Positions 16,144 to 25,599 of a DNA stretch of 64,000 bases are shown piece by piece. The DNA lies in assembly GCF_025567095.1 (NCBI RefSeq), contig NZ_JAOQJH010000011.1; one strand, written 5' to 3'. How positions within the stretch are numbered: position 1 is the first letter of the stretch; every line of letters begins with the position of its first letter. Under the pieces are notes generated by a model. That model ran no database searches. It was not told where the DNA came from and saw only the letters and a program-made list of their open reading frames with translations. This DNA comes from Anthropogastromicrobium aceti (GTDB taxonomy: Bacteria > Bacillota > Clostridia > Lachnospirales > Lachnospiraceae). The position numbers were made by a program, and so were the translations under genes.

Positions 16144-17867
16144 GTATCTTGATTCGCCCACCCCAAAAGGTGAAGAAGGCGAAGAAAAAAAGCAGGACTG
16201 CAAAGGAGCTTTTGCAACGCTTGCAGGACTTCTTGAATGCTGAGTCCGAGGAGCCTGTTGAAATCCTTTACAGCTTTTGGGGTGATCAGCAGAATGCTAT
16301 CACATACAAGGAACTTAGAGAGCTTGTTCAGAATGGCGATCTGACACAGGAACAATGGCAGGAGTGGCAGCAGGACTATTCAAAGCTTGTTGCCTCGAAG
16401 CTTGATCAGATGTGGCAAAAAGCCATGGAAGCAGGTATTTCAGGGCAGCCGATCTTTGACAACTTTGAGTCCTTTGAGTTGGACATGAAGTCACCCGGAG
16501 TTGTGAGCTGGATAAAGGAACGCGGTGCTGCGTTCGTCACAGCATCAACCGATGAGCAGAAGAAAGCGATTCAGAGCTTATTAGCAAAGAAAGTCGTTGA
16601 AAAGTACACAGTTGATGAACTTGCAAGAATCATTCGTCCTTGTATTGGACTGACGAAGCAGGACTCAGAAGCAGTCATGCGGCAGTATGACACGCTGAAA
16701 AAGAATCTGCGAGAGCAGCATCCGCGAATGAAGGCAGAAAGCATTCAGAGAAAGGCACTGGATGCCGCACAGAAGTATGCAGAACGCAAGCACAGGCAGA
16801 GAGCAATGACCATTGCACAAACGGAGCTTGCTTTTGCATATAATCGCGGAGCAGATCAGGGAGTACGGCAGGCACAGGAACAGGGGTTACTCGGAAAGAC
16901 AATTAAGCGCTGGATCACATCGGGCGATGATTCAGTTTGCAGCACATGCGAAGCATTAGACGGCACTGAAATTGAGATGGATGATAATTTCAATTTCGGA
17001 GGCCGCCTTTTGTTTGTCGGGCATAAGATGCTGCCGCCAGCGCATCCGAGATGCGGTTGCGCGGTTGAGTACATAGAGGTTGAGCCTCCGACATTTGAGC
17101 CATCTATTGACACGGATGAGGAGGAAAGCACGGAAGAACAACCAGTCGAGTTCTCGTCTGGTGATGAAGCAATGGAATACTTTGGACAAAGGCCAGACCG
17201 AGCATTAAGGCGAGAAAATCCAGAAGAATATCAGCGACTCAGAGATGAGTATGACAAGAGCCAATACAAAACATGGTATGACGCACTGGAAGGAACAGAA
17301 AGCAGAGCGGTAATGAATTATGCCGGACCAGACTATTCTTCAATCAACGGACTGTTGAGGCATGAAATGACAGAGAATCAAGTAAACCTTTGGAATGCCA
17401 CTTGTGACATGACTGTTCAAGACATGGTTTCTGATATCACAAGTGCCATTGACAAGTTTGAACTAAAAGCCCCTATCAAAGTATACAGGACTTGTGAAAC
17501 GGATGTGTTGGAAAGCTTGCAAACGAAGGTTGGCAGCATATTCCATGACAATGGATTTGGAAGTACAACGGCGATCCGTGAGAAGAAAGCAAGTGGAAAT
17601 ATCTTCATGGAAATCACTGTTCCGAGCGGAAAAGGACACGGAGCATGGATTGCACCAATTGGACAAGAAGATGAGTACGAGTTTTTGCTACAAAGGGGAA
17701 CCAACTATGTAGTAACTAATGTTGGACAAGACGGAGCCGACACAATCATCAAACTGACAGTTACAGGGCATACAAAAACCGATTGGACATTTGCAACGAA
17801 GGAGGAAGTAATCGAACAATGGAAACGAAAAGGATTTTACGACGAAGAAAGCGCAAAACTCCTATGA
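16140..17867 (+). CDS. MuF-type minor head protein fused to an ADP-ribosyltransferase-like domain
   Basis: 575 residues. N-terminal helical head-protein region, then the MuF signature: CSTC at 267-270 and PPAHPRCGC at 299-307. A Glu-rich linker (about 312-340) leads to a C-terminal domain with the three marks of R-S-E ADP-ribosyltransferases: Arg450 in KVYR, FGSTTA at 473-478, and EYE at 512-514 followed by FLLQRG. MuF carriers of toxin domains are known as phage polymorphic toxins; the domain may be delivered with the DNA or act in lysogens. Target unknown. No obvious immunity gene follows; the small gene at 18423 is the only unexplained neighbour. Confidence 0.85.
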   Translation: MSILIRPPQKVKKAKKKSRTAKELLQRLQDFLNAESEEPVEILYSFWGDQQNAITYKELRELVQNGDLTQEQWQEWQQDYSKLVASKLDQMWQKAMEAGISGQPIFDNFESFELDMKSPGVVSWIKERGAAFVTASTDEQKKAIQSLLAKKVVEKYTVDELARIIRPCIGLTKQDSEAVMRQYDTLKKNLREQHPRMKAESIQRKALDAAQKYAERKHRQRAMTIAQTELAFAYNRGADQGVRQAQEQGLLGKTIKRWITSGDDSVCSTCEALDGTEIEMDDNFNFGGRLLFVGHKMLPPAHPRCGCAVEYIEVEPPTFEPSIDTDEEESTEEQPVEFSSGDEAMEYFGQRPDRALRRENPEEYQRLRDEYDKSQYKTWYDALEGTESRAVMNYAGPDYSSINGLLRHEMTENQVNLWNATCDMTVQDMVSDITSAIDKFELKAPIKVYRTCETDVLESLQTKVGSIFHDNGFGSTTAIREKKASGNIFMEITVPSGKGHGAWIAPIGQEDEYEFLLQRGTNYVVTNVGQDGADTIIKLTVTGHTKTDWTFATKEEVIEQWKRKGFYDEESAKLL

Positions 17868-18442
17868 GCAAAGCAGAGCTTGCAAGAGCTTTTGGATTTA
17901 GCTCAAACAAGTTTGTATGTGATGCTGGACAGTTAGAAGAAAAAGAAATTGAGAAAAGGAGTAGTAAAAAAATGAAAAAGTTTTCAGATATTGTTAGTGT
18001 ACCCAAAGCCAGAGAGTCCCCGGTGAAGAAAAAGCAGACGTTCAAAATTGCCAAAAGCGATGATGAGCAGATGCTTGCTTTTGGATGGGCGAATATTTCC
18101 ATTCGTTCTGACGGGGAAGTGATTGAGGATTGGCAGGAAGATATCATAGAACCTGCTGACCTTGAGAACGCAGCGTATGAGTTTGTGCGGCTCTACCGCG
18201 AGGGCGGAGAGATGCACGAGCGAGGCGGTGTTGCTACGCTTGTTGAAAGCGTGGTATTCACGGAAGAAAAGTGCAAAGCAATGGGTATTCCAGAAGGAAC
18301 ACTGCCTGTTGGATGGTGGATTGGATTCAAAGTGTTGGACAATGATGTGTGGGAAAAAGTCAAAGACGGCACATACTCAATGTTCAGTATTGAGGGTGAA
18401 GCTGAAAGAAAGGAAGTAAAAGATGAAGAGAGTGATGATTGA
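17819..18442 (+). CDS. XkdF-like prohead protease
   Basis: 207 residues from ATG 17819 (AAGGAGG at about 17800). It overlaps the MuF-ART gene by 49 bases. The stretch FGWANISI, DWQEDIIEP, AAYEFVRLYREGG, ATLVESVVFTEEK, LPVGWWIGFKV is the core of XkdF/PBSX proteins, which act as capsid maturation proteases. Basic N-terminal 60 residues are variable. Confidence 0.82.
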   Translation: METKRILRRRKRKTPMSKAELARAFGFSSNKFVCDAGQLEEKEIEKRSSKKMKKFSDIVSVPKARESPVKKKQTFKIAKSDDEQMLAFGWANISIRSDGEVIEDWQEDIIEPADLENAAYEFVRLYREGGEMHERGGVATLVESVVFTEEKCKAMGIPEGTLPVGWWIGFKVLDNDVWEKVKDGTYSMFSIEGEAERKEVKDEESDD

Positions 18443-18527
18443 TATTGCATGTTTCGTTTTGGGAGCAGTTTTGGGCGGTCTGGCAGTTGGGCTTGTGGCT
18501 GGAAGCCACGGCAACTTTGATGATTAA
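18423..18527 (+). CDS. 34-residue single-span membrane peptide
   Basis: MKRVMIDIACFV then a Gly/Val/Leu-rich hydrophobic helix and a short polar end (GSHGNFDD). Ribosome site AGGAAG precedes ATG 18423; it overlaps the protease by 20 bases and ends 9 bases before the scaffold gene. A real small gene seems likely; role unknown. Confidence 0.5.
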   Translation: MKRVMIDIACFVLGAVLGGLAVGLVAGSHGNFDD

Positions 18528-18536
18528 GGAGGAGCC

Positions 18537-19841
18537 ATGGCAACAAAATTAAAGAACCTCAAAGTCACAAAGGTTGATTTTGTGGATCAGGGCGCGAATC
18601 CTGATGCACATATTAAGCTTTTTAAACGCAAAGACGGTGAGAAGGCTGAACCAAAAGGAAAGCCAGACAGTGGAGCAGATGAGCCAGAGAAGAAAGAAGC
18701 CATGTTTAAACGATTTGTCGAAAGCGCAGCAAAGATGTTTGGCATCTCGAATTTCAAGGCAGATAACAGCGAAGGCGGCATTACAGAAGGTGTTGTAAAG
18801 TCTGGTGCAGAAACATTTGGAACAAGGCTTGAAAGAAGAAACCTTGAGATCATAACAAATGAAATCTGGGACATGTGCTATGCACTTAATACGTCCCTTT
18901 GTTCGATTCTGACCGACAGTGATCTTGATATCGAACAGACAAAGGCTGCTATGAAAGAAAGCTTGAAGGAGTTTTCAGAATATGCAGATGGAATAGCCCA
19001 GTCATGGGCTGAGGGAAAGGCATCCAATATCTCAAAGGATTTGGAGTTTGACCTTGCAGTTGCCAAGTCAGCCTACAAACGGCTTGGAGATAGAATTGCT
19101 GAGTCAGAAGAACACACTGACGGCAAAATGGATGAAGGTGAGAAAGGAGATCACAAAGAAATGAAGATTGACAAGAGCAAGCTTACTGAAAGCGAGAGAG
19201 CGTTCCTTGAAAGCATCGAGAAACGCTATGGCACAGAAGATGATGCAGGAGCTACACAGACAGTGCAGCAGCCAGCAGGAGGCACAGGAGCGGCACAGCC
19301 TACAGCAGCCAACACAAATGATGAGACTGTAGCAAAGGCGCTGGAAAAGCTCGGACTCTCAAGCATCACACAACAGAATCAGCAGCAGGGCGAGACTGAC
19401 GATGTCTTCAAGGGATTAAATCCAGTTGTAAAAGCCCAGCTCGAAGCCTTGATGAAGTTCAAGGAAGAGGCAGAAGCAAAGGAGCTGAAAGAGATTGCAA
19501 AGAAGTATGCAATCCTTGGCAAGACGGAAGATGAACTGCTACCAGTTCTTAAAAGTACAAAGGCGGCAAGCCAGGAAGCTTATGATAAGCTGATTACAAC
19601 GCTTGATGGTGCGGCTGCAGCGGTTGAGAAGTCAGGAGTTTTTGGCGAGGTTGGAAAGAGCGGACACGCTACACAGGTTGGCAAGTCAGCAGCTCCGACA
19701 ACAGCCGAAGTAAAGATTGATTCCATTGCCAAGTCCTACATGGAGAAGGCGCCGGAAATGGCATATTCAGACGCTGTTGCAAAGGCATGGGAGGATAACC
19801 CAGACCTTATGTCACAGTATGAGCAGGAAGCTGGATTTTAA
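18537..19841 (+). CDS. Phage capsid scaffold-like protein
   Basis: 434 residues, ATG 18537 after AAGGAGG. Starts with LKVTKVDFVDQGANPDAHI, a hallmark of the XkdF-neighbour scaffold group, then long helical, Lys/Glu/Gln-rich, low-complexity sequence as expected for a scaffold that is later removed. Lies between protease and capsid genes. Confidence 0.72.
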   Translation: MATKLKNLKVTKVDFVDQGANPDAHIKLFKRKDGEKAEPKGKPDSGADEPEKKEAMFKRFVESAAKMFGISNFKADNSEGGITEGVVKSGAETFGTRLERRNLEIITNEIWDMCYALNTSLCSILTDSDLDIEQTKAAMKESLKEFSEYADGIAQSWAEGKASNISKDLEFDLAVAKSAYKRLGDRIAESEEHTDGKMDEGEKGDHKEMKIDKSKLTESERAFLESIEKRYGTEDDAGATQTVQQPAGGTGAAQPTAANTNDETVAKALEKLGLSSITQQNQQQGETDDVFKGLNPVVKAQLEALMKFKEEAEAKELKEIAKKYAILGKTEDELLPVLKSTKAASQEAYDKLITTLDGAAAAVEKSGVFGEVGKSGHATQVGKSAAPTTAEVKIDSIAKSYMEKAPEMAYSDAVAKAWEDNPDLMSQYEQEAGF

Positions 19842-19852
19842 GGAGGACTGAC

Positions 19853-20284
19853 ATGAAAAGAGTAAATTATAACGGTATGCAGATGAACCCGTCAGCTACT
19901 ATCGTTGACGAGGCAGCAGCAGAGATTAAAGATGCAAGATGCAAGATTTTTGCATATGACAGCAATGGAAAGCTTGCACTTGCAACTGACGGCTCAAAGC
20001 CACTTGTCGGAATCGCCACTATCGAGGTAGGAGTGAACGACATTACAGGAGCCGAGTCTGGAAAGGTCAACGCAGGAGATGATATTGACATTCAGATCAA
20101 GGATATCGGCTTTGCTATCGCAGGAGCGACCATTGCAAAGGGCGATGAGATCACATCCGATGAAAACGGCGAAGCTAAAAAGGCAGCAGCAGGAGACTAT
20201 GTAATTGGCTTTGCACTGAATGCCGTTGAAAAGGGTGGATTCGTAAAAATCCAGATCAGCAAATATCAGAAGGCGAAAGCATAA
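19853..20284 (+). CDS. Capsid decoration/stabilising protein (DUF2190-like)
   Basis: 143 residues, ATG 19853 after AAGGAGG. Small beta-rich protein (GIATIEVGVNDI, VNAGDDIDIQIKDIG, GDYVIGFAL) without cysteines besides one, located directly before the major capsid gene. This size and position match head decoration proteins. Confidence 0.7.
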   Translation: MKRVNYNGMQMNPSATIVDEAAAEIKDARCKIFAYDSNGKLALATDGSKPLVGIATIEVGVNDITGAESGKVNAGDDIDIQIKDIGFAIAGATIAKGDEITSDENGEAKKAAAGDYVIGFALNAVEKGGFVKIQISKYQKAKA

Positions 20285-20298
20285 GGAGGAAACACAGA

Positions 20299-21318
20299 AT
20301 GAAAGTAAGTGATATTCAGTACCAGATTGCCAAAGGAACATTTCGACCGCACACAGCGTTATCGAATATGGCATTGGCATATTACCAGAACGACTCAAAG
20401 TATTTTGCAAGAACCATTTTTCCGATTTGCCCGGTAGGACTGTCATCGGACAATTATTATATTTTCAACAAAGAAGATCTGTTGAGAGACAATTGGCAGC
20501 GAAAGCCAGCATATGGCAAAGTCGCTTCTGCTGTGCTGTCAGAGTCCACAGAGACATACGCTTGTCAGGTTGACCAGATCATCATGGGAATTGACCAGAT
20601 CAGACAGACAGACCTTACACGCCGTCAGGGACCGACTATCCGTGATCCTAGACAGCAGAGAGTCAGAACGATTTCTGCGCAAGCGAACATCCATCAGGAC
20701 GTTATGTTTGCGCGGAAATTCTTTAAATCTGGAGTATGGGAAAATGAGCTGGTGGGTGTTGATTCCACGACACCGGGAGACAAGCAGTTCATTAAGTTTT
20801 CCAATGGCAATTCTGACCCGATTGCACTCATTAACAGTGAGGCGACAAAGATTGAAGAGAGAAGCGGACGCAGACCAAACCGCATTGCACTGGGAGTAAA
20901 CGTATACAATGCGCTGAAAAAGCATCCGGCAATCCTTGAGCGTGTAAAGTACAATGGTTCTACTGCGAACCCAGCAACGGTTAATGAAAACGTGCTGTCT
21001 CAGTTATTTGAGATGGAACGCTTATCAGTGCAGCGATCTATTATGAACAAGGCAGGTCTTGGAGAGGGTGCAAAGATGGAGTTCATTGGCGATCCAAACG
21101 CTCTGCTGCTTGCATATGCAACCGACAGCCCGTCAACCGATGAGCCGTCCGCAGGATACATCTTCACATGGGACATGCTTGGAAATGGCAACATCCTTCC
21201 GATTATGAACTACCTTGGCGAATCAGCAACGCATTCTGAGTTTGTCGAGGGCTTAATGGCAACTGACATGAAAAAGACGGCTGATGATCTGGCTGTATTC
21301 TTCAAGGATGCGGTGTAA
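20299..21318 (+). CDS. Major capsid protein
   Basis: 339 residues, ATG 20299 after AAGGAGG. Sequence pattern of gpE/XkdG-like capsid proteins: TALSNMALAYYQND near 20, RNPR-like RTISAQANIHQDVMFARKFF near 120, NRIALGVNVYNALKKHP near 195, and a C-terminal WDMLGNGNILPIMNYLGE segment. Abundant shell protein. Confidence 0.85.
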   Translation: MKVSDIQYQIAKGTFRPHTALSNMALAYYQNDSKYFARTIFPICPVGLSSDNYYIFNKEDLLRDNWQRKPAYGKVASAVLSESTETYACQVDQIIMGIDQIRQTDLTRRQGPTIRDPRQQRVRTISAQANIHQDVMFARKFFKSGVWENELVGVDSTTPGDKQFIKFSNGNSDPIALINSEATKIEERSGRRPNRIALGVNVYNALKKHPAILERVKYNGSTANPATVNENVLSQLFEMERLSVQRSIMNKAGLGEGAKMEFIGDPNALLLAYATDSPSTDEPSAGYIFTWDMLGNGNILPIMNYLGESATHSEFVEGLMATDMKKTADDLAVFFKDAV

Positions 21319-21329
21319 GGAGGTACAGT

Positions 21330-21803
21330 ATGGCACTTATTGCAAAGAAACCTTGCAGCTTCGGTGGCAAGGATTTTTTTATTGGCGATGAAATCCCGGA
21401 GGAACTTGTAAATGATCCTGCTTATCAGGAACAGCTTGGAGTGCTTGCACATGTTGATGAATCCTCTTGGATGACAGGAACAGATAAAGGCACCTTATCA
21501 ATTCCAATTATCAAGGATGTTGATGCAGACACAGCAGAAGTCCTTGATATCAAATTGAGTGAGGGGGAAGTGCAGCAAGTATTTGCTATCTTGCAGATGG
21601 ACGAGGAACATGCAGTTGAAGCTATAGAGAGGGTTGAGGAGGAAAACACATTGATTGTGGTACATGCTTGTGATTCAAGACTTGCCTGCAAAAATGCGGC
21701 AAAACAGAGAGCAGAAACCTTGACCAATAATTCAACCACCAAAACCGCTCCAAACGTAGCCAAGGACTGTAAAAGCTCCACAAGGGGTAAGAAAAGCAAA
21801 TAA
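21330..21803 (+). CDS. Head protein, unknown (FI-like position)
   Basis: 157 residues, ATG 21330 after AAGGAGGT. N-terminal beta region (KPCSFGGKDFFIGDEIPEELV) resembles a small domain seen in Clostridia head genes; C-terminus is polar and low-complexity. Role in head completion is inferred from position only. Confidence 0.6.
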   Translation: MALIAKKPCSFGGKDFFIGDEIPEELVNDPAYQEQLGVLAHVDESSWMTGTDKGTLSIPIIKDVDADTAEVLDIKLSEGEVQQVFAILQMDEEHAVEAIERVEEENTLIVVHACDSRLACKNAAKQRAETLTNNSTTKTAPNVAKDCKSSTRGKKSK

Positions 21804-21818
21804 CACTCGGAGGTGACT

Positions 21819-22223
21819 ATGGCATATACTTATCAGCCTGAGCTTATTAAGGAAGCAGGAAAAGACCGGATGAGATTTGAACTGGGAGACACGATGGTCG
21901 ATTGTGCAGAAAATGTTGCACTGACCGATGAAGAAATCAATGCAGTTTTAGAAATGCACCCGGGTAAATGGAAACGTGCGAAGCTGGCATTGCTTGAAAG
22001 TATATGCCGTCGCTTTGCTTATGAAGTAGATACAAAAGAAGGTCCATTGAGTTTTTCATTGTCAGATCGAGCAGATATGTGGAGAAAAGATTATGAAAAG
22101 CTCAAAAAGGAAGTTGAGCTTGAATCAATGTCAGTTCCTTCCCTTCCGGGTGGAATGACCGGAAAGCCGCCGTACTTCTATACAGGTATGATGCGGAATA
22201 CCAGAACAGGGGGGACGGACTAA
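21819..22223 (+). CDS. Head-tail connector protein
   Basis: 134 residues. ATG 21819 chosen because GGAGG lies 6 bases before; the GTG at 21813 overlaps that site. Helical protein of the connector size class, between capsid and stopper genes, overlapping the next ATG by one base. Equivalent to XkdH/YqbG-type adaptors (inference). Confidence 0.65.
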   Translation: MAYTYQPELIKEAGKDRMRFELGDTMVDCAENVALTDEEINAVLEMHPGKWKRAKLALLESICRRFAYEVDTKEGPLSFSLSDRADMWRKDYEKLKKEVELESMSVPSLPGGMTGKPPYFYTGMMRNTRTGGTD

Positions 22224-22582
22224 TGAGGCGAATGCGAATGTATTTAAGACCCGGAAATCTGTATGTGGATTTTTCCGTGGAAGAAAACACAACGCAGGTT
22301 CGTCCAAATGGAAGACCAGTCACCGGATATAGCAGCGGAGACAAGAAGTTTAGAGGTGCACTTGCACAAGCCACCCCTGAGCAGAAGATCAAATGGCAGC
22401 AGCTATCCCACCCCATTACACACGTTATTGTGCAAGATGGGATGCCGGTTGCAAAGCCTGAGGATAAGTTGGTGCTTGAAAGTGGCGTAAAACGTGTATT
22501 TTTAGTGCAGGGTGTGGATGAACCGGGAGCGCTCGGCATCTGTACCATTTATTATGCACAGGAAAGGAATGATATAAAGTGA
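22223..22582 (+). CDS. Head closure (stopper) protein
   Basis: 119 residues; beta-rich with HPITHVIVQDGMPVAKPEDKLVL, the pattern of head-tail joining proteins. Overlaps the next GTG start by 4 bases (GTGA). Confidence 0.68.
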   Translation: MRRMRMYLRPGNLYVDFSVEENTTQVRPNGRPVTGYSSGDKKFRGALAQATPEQKIKWQQLSHPITHVIVQDGMPVAKPEDKLVLESGVKRVFLVQGVDEPGALGICTIYYAQERNDIK

Positions 22583-23022
22583 AGATAAGTATTGATACGA
22601 GTTCACTTATTGATGTAGGGAGGGTGGTTGGAGAGACAGTAGGGAAAAGAAAGAAAAGCATAGACAAACAGATTACTTCCAGAGGAACTCGTGCGGCACA
22701 GCAGCTTAGAAATGCCGAGCTACAAGTGCTGAGAGGTAAGAGAAGCGGAAAAATCTACAGAAAGTATCCATACAGGTCTTGGTATAGAGCATCTGCACCG
22801 GGAGAGCCACCAGCAAGGCGTACAGGAACGCTGAGATTGAGTTGGAGTCCGTGTGTGAAGAAAATTAAAAGAGGCATTTCCGTAGGAATTGAGAGCAGCG
22901 AAAAGTATGCGGAAATTCTGGAAAATGGAACTTCCAGAATGGCTCCTCGTCCATTTAGGAGACGAATACAGGAGAAAGCATATCCAGAAATCAAAAAGAT
23001 TTTTGCAGAGCCATACAACTAA
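22579..23022 (+). CDS. HK97 gp10-like tail completion protein
   Basis: 147 residues, GTG 22579 overlapping the previous stop. RAQQLRNAELQVL helix, SAPGEPPARRTGTLRLSW, EKYAEILENGTSRMAPRPFRR: the usual order of gp10-family neck proteins, where the 'YA-x-x-x-E-x-GT' element is conserved. Confidence 0.78.
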   Translation: MKISIDTSSLIDVGRVVGETVGKRKKSIDKQITSRGTRAAQQLRNAELQVLRGKRSGKIYRKYPYRSWYRASAPGEPPARRTGTLRLSWSPCVKKIKRGISVGIESSEKYAEILENGTSRMAPRPFRRRIQEKAYPEIKKIFAEPYN

Positions 23023-23039
23023 ATGCAAAGGAGATAACT

Positions 23040-23918
23040 ATGAGACTTGATGAATTGATATGCAGCTACTTTTCACAGCAGGATTTTGTGAAAGAAAGCT
23101 TTGCAACATATGCGAAGGCTCCGGCAATCTTTTACCAGTCAGCACCAGATGACAAACAGCCGTTTTGGGATGACAGACAGTATCCCAGAGCCGTTTTTGT
23201 CATAGACACACAGGCGAATGCAGAGCGTAAGACCGCAGGAATCATGCAGATTGACTTGTACTGCGACCTTGAACACGAGGAACCGGAAATGTTTGAGTCG
23301 AAAATCCGTGAATGCTTGAAAGATTTGATCATGCAACCGGATGGAGACTCTTGCTTTGCGTTCGCATGGTCCTCAACCGAAATGTTTGAACTTGAGTACG
23401 GAGGAAAAGACAGGGACGTGAGCGCGAAGATTGTTGGCGCTACATTGCGTTTTGACGTGCTTGAGTACAGTAACACAGCAACCATGATTCCTGACCCTGT
23501 TATCACTGTTCGGAACTGGCTTAAAAATCTTGTACCGGACGGTTTCGTGATTGGTGCAAGCAAAGCCGATCAGATTTACAAGCCGAGCAACGAACAACCT
23601 GCTTTGTACGTGAAGACGAGCAGCTATGATACAGACCATTTGACCTTCTGCCTTGCATGGATCAGAAGCAAAGTTTCAATCCATGTCATTGCACCTTCGG
23701 CAGAAGCAAGGACATGGTGGTGTCGGAATATATATACGGCACTCATGTGTGAGGGAAATTTGGTTATGGAAGATGGATGCACAATGGTTATTCAGTCAAC
23801 CACAGTAGATAATGCGGCTGACTACCTTACAACGGGGCAGATTTCCTTCGAGGGGTTGTATGCAATCCCAAGATACAGCGAAGGGAATCAGCCCCTTAAT
23901 CATGTAACAATGAGATAA
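23040..23918 (+). CDS. Tail terminator-like protein, possibly two-domain
   Basis: 292 residues, ATG 23040 after AAAGGAG. Longer than the usual 120-150-residue tail terminator; residues 1-150 and 150-292 each look like one alpha/beta unit (first with FVIDTQANAERKTAGIMQIDLYC, second with SIHVIAPSAEARTWWCRNIYTAL). Placement before the sheath supports a neck/tail-completion role. Duplication is inference. Confidence 0.6.
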   Translation: MRLDELICSYFSQQDFVKESFATYAKAPAIFYQSAPDDKQPFWDDRQYPRAVFVIDTQANAERKTAGIMQIDLYCDLEHEEPEMFESKIRECLKDLIMQPDGDSCFAFAWSSTEMFELEYGGKDRDVSAKIVGATLRFDVLEYSNTATMIPDPVITVRNWLKNLVPDGFVIGASKADQIYKPSNEQPALYVKTSSYDTDHLTFCLAWIRSKVSIHVIAPSAEARTWWCRNIYTALMCEGNLVMEDGCTMVIQSTTVDNAADYLTTGQISFEGLYAIPRYSEGNQPLNHVTMR

Positions 23919-23930
23919 GAAGGGAGAACA

Positions 23931-24167
23931 ATGGCAACAGCGAAGAAAGAAGTTGAAAATGCCGTGGCTGAGACTACGGTAAAAGAAGAACTCCATGAAA
24001 GCACATACTCCGTAGACGAGTATTGCAAAGCTGGAGTGGTAGGCGGCAAGAGATACAGCAAAGACCTTATCAAAGCCGCTTTTAAGGTTGCAGGCGTTAA
24101 GAATGCAACGCCGACAGAAGCAGCAGACATTGTAAGTAAGTTTGCAAACAAGGAGGTAGAAAACTGA
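23931..24167 (+). CDS. Small phage protein before the sheath gene
   Basis: 78 residues, ATG 23931. Acidic/Ala-rich start, then YCKAGVVGGKRYSKDLIKAAFKVAG, a motif shared with small proteins found before XkdK-like sheaths. Stop overlaps the sheath ATG by one base. Unknown role. Confidence 0.6.
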   Translation: MATAKKEVENAVAETTVKEELHESTYSVDEYCKAGVVGGKRYSKDLIKAAFKVAGVKNATPTEAADIVSKFANKEVEN

Positions 24168-25588
24168 TGAGCGGTATGTTTACAGTGGGTGAAGTAAAGA
24201 AAAGCCCGGGCGTGTACAAGAGAATTGAAAACTATGGCGGTGCAGAGATTGCAGGAGCGGCAGAAGACATCGGATGTGCGGTTGTGTCTGGCAACTGGGG
24301 AGCACTGAATAAACCAGTTGTCGTTGATGGTAGTACTGATATTTCATCTGTTATTGGCACTGGTTCTGGTGCAGACGTAATCCGTGAGATGAGAATTGGT
24401 GGTGCAAATACCATTGTTGTAACTCGTGTTGGAAGTGGCGGTACACAGGCCACCCTGACGCTTAAAGATACAGCAGCCAGCACCCCGGCAGATGCAGTTA
24501 CCCTGACTGCATTATATCCTGGCAACAGAGCATTTGCACTGACGATCAAGGAGTCACTGGATGACTCGACTAAGAAACAGGCGATTTTGTATGAGGGCAC
24601 AAAGATTCTTGAAAGCGTGACCTTTGATGCAGGAAAGACCGAACCAGATAACCTTGTTGCTGCGCTGAAAGGTAGTGCGTATGTCACAGCAACCAAGAAG
24701 GCGGCAGGAAACGGTACACTGGCGGCATTACAGCAGAAGGCGTTCACGGCAGGCACAAATCCAACCGTGAATACAGAAGCATACAGCACAGGTTTTGCGG
24801 CTTGCGAGGCTGAAAACTGGAATATCATCTGCGTTGATACGGCAGACCCGGCTGTACATACTCTGCTGCTTGCATATGTTGAGCGCCTGACTGATGACGG
24901 CAACTATCCACTTGCGGTAGTGTCCGAGAAATCCAGTACAGCACTCGAAACCAGAATGCAGCATGGAGCAGCTTTTAACAGTGAGAAGATGCATTATGTG
25001 CTGAACAGTTGGATTGGCTCTGACGGAACAGTGTATGACGGCTATCTAGCAGCTGCAAGAGTGGCAGGAATGCTTGCTGATACAGCATCTAATGAATCAC
25101 TGACCCACTCTGTTGTAACGAGTGCCGCAGCGCTTAATGAGCGCTTAACCAATGCACAACGCGACAAAGCGCTTGATTCAGGCTGCATTGTGCTGACTCT
25201 GAGTAAGAGTGGACAGGTATGGATTGACAAGGGCATCAATACCCTTGTAACCCTGTCTGGCAGTCAGGATGCAGGATGGAAAAAGATTCGAAGAGTCAAG
25301 ACCAGATATGAGTTAATGAACCGTATCGAAACAACAATTGAACCAATGATCGGAGCTGTAAATAATGATGCAAACGGCAGAGCGGCGGTTGTGGCAGCTG
25401 CTCAGAGAGTTGCAGATGCAATGATTGGAGAAGGAAAATTGTTGGCTGGTACTGTATCAGAAGATGCATCAAATCCGGCATCTGGTGACAGTGCATGGTT
25501 TATAGTTGAGGTTGATGATCTCGATTCCATCGAGACAATCTACTTGACATTCCGCTTCCGTTTCGAAGCGGTATCTGACACAGAATAA
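24167..25588 (+). CDS. Contractile tail sheath protein (XkdK-like)
   Basis: 473 residues, ATG 24167 after AAGGAGGT. Starts with PGVYKRIEN typical of sheath proteins; RVAGMLADTASNESLTHSVV and the C-terminal FIVEVDDLDSIETIYLTFRF are conserved in the PBSX sheath group. Its presence identifies the phage as a myovirus type. Confidence 0.9.
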   Translation: MSGMFTVGEVKKSPGVYKRIENYGGAEIAGAAEDIGCAVVSGNWGALNKPVVVDGSTDISSVIGTGSGADVIREMRIGGANTIVVTRVGSGGTQATLTLKDTAASTPADAVTLTALYPGNRAFALTIKESLDDSTKKQAILYEGTKILESVTFDAGKTEPDNLVAALKGSAYVTATKKAAGNGTLAALQQKAFTAGTNPTVNTEAYSTGFAACEAENWNIICVDTADPAVHTLLLAYVERLTDDGNYPLAVVSEKSSTALETRMQHGAAFNSEKMHYVLNSWIGSDGTVYDGYLAAARVAGMLADTASNESLTHSVVTSAAALNERLTNAQRDKALDSGCIVLTLSKSGQVWIDKGINTLVTLSGSQDAGWKKIRRVKTRYELMNRIETTIEPMIGAVNNDANGRAAVVAAAQRVADAMIGEGKLLAGTVSEDASNPASGDSAWFIVEVDDLDSIETIYLTFRFRFEAVSDTE

Positions 25589-25599
25589 GGAGGTAAATT

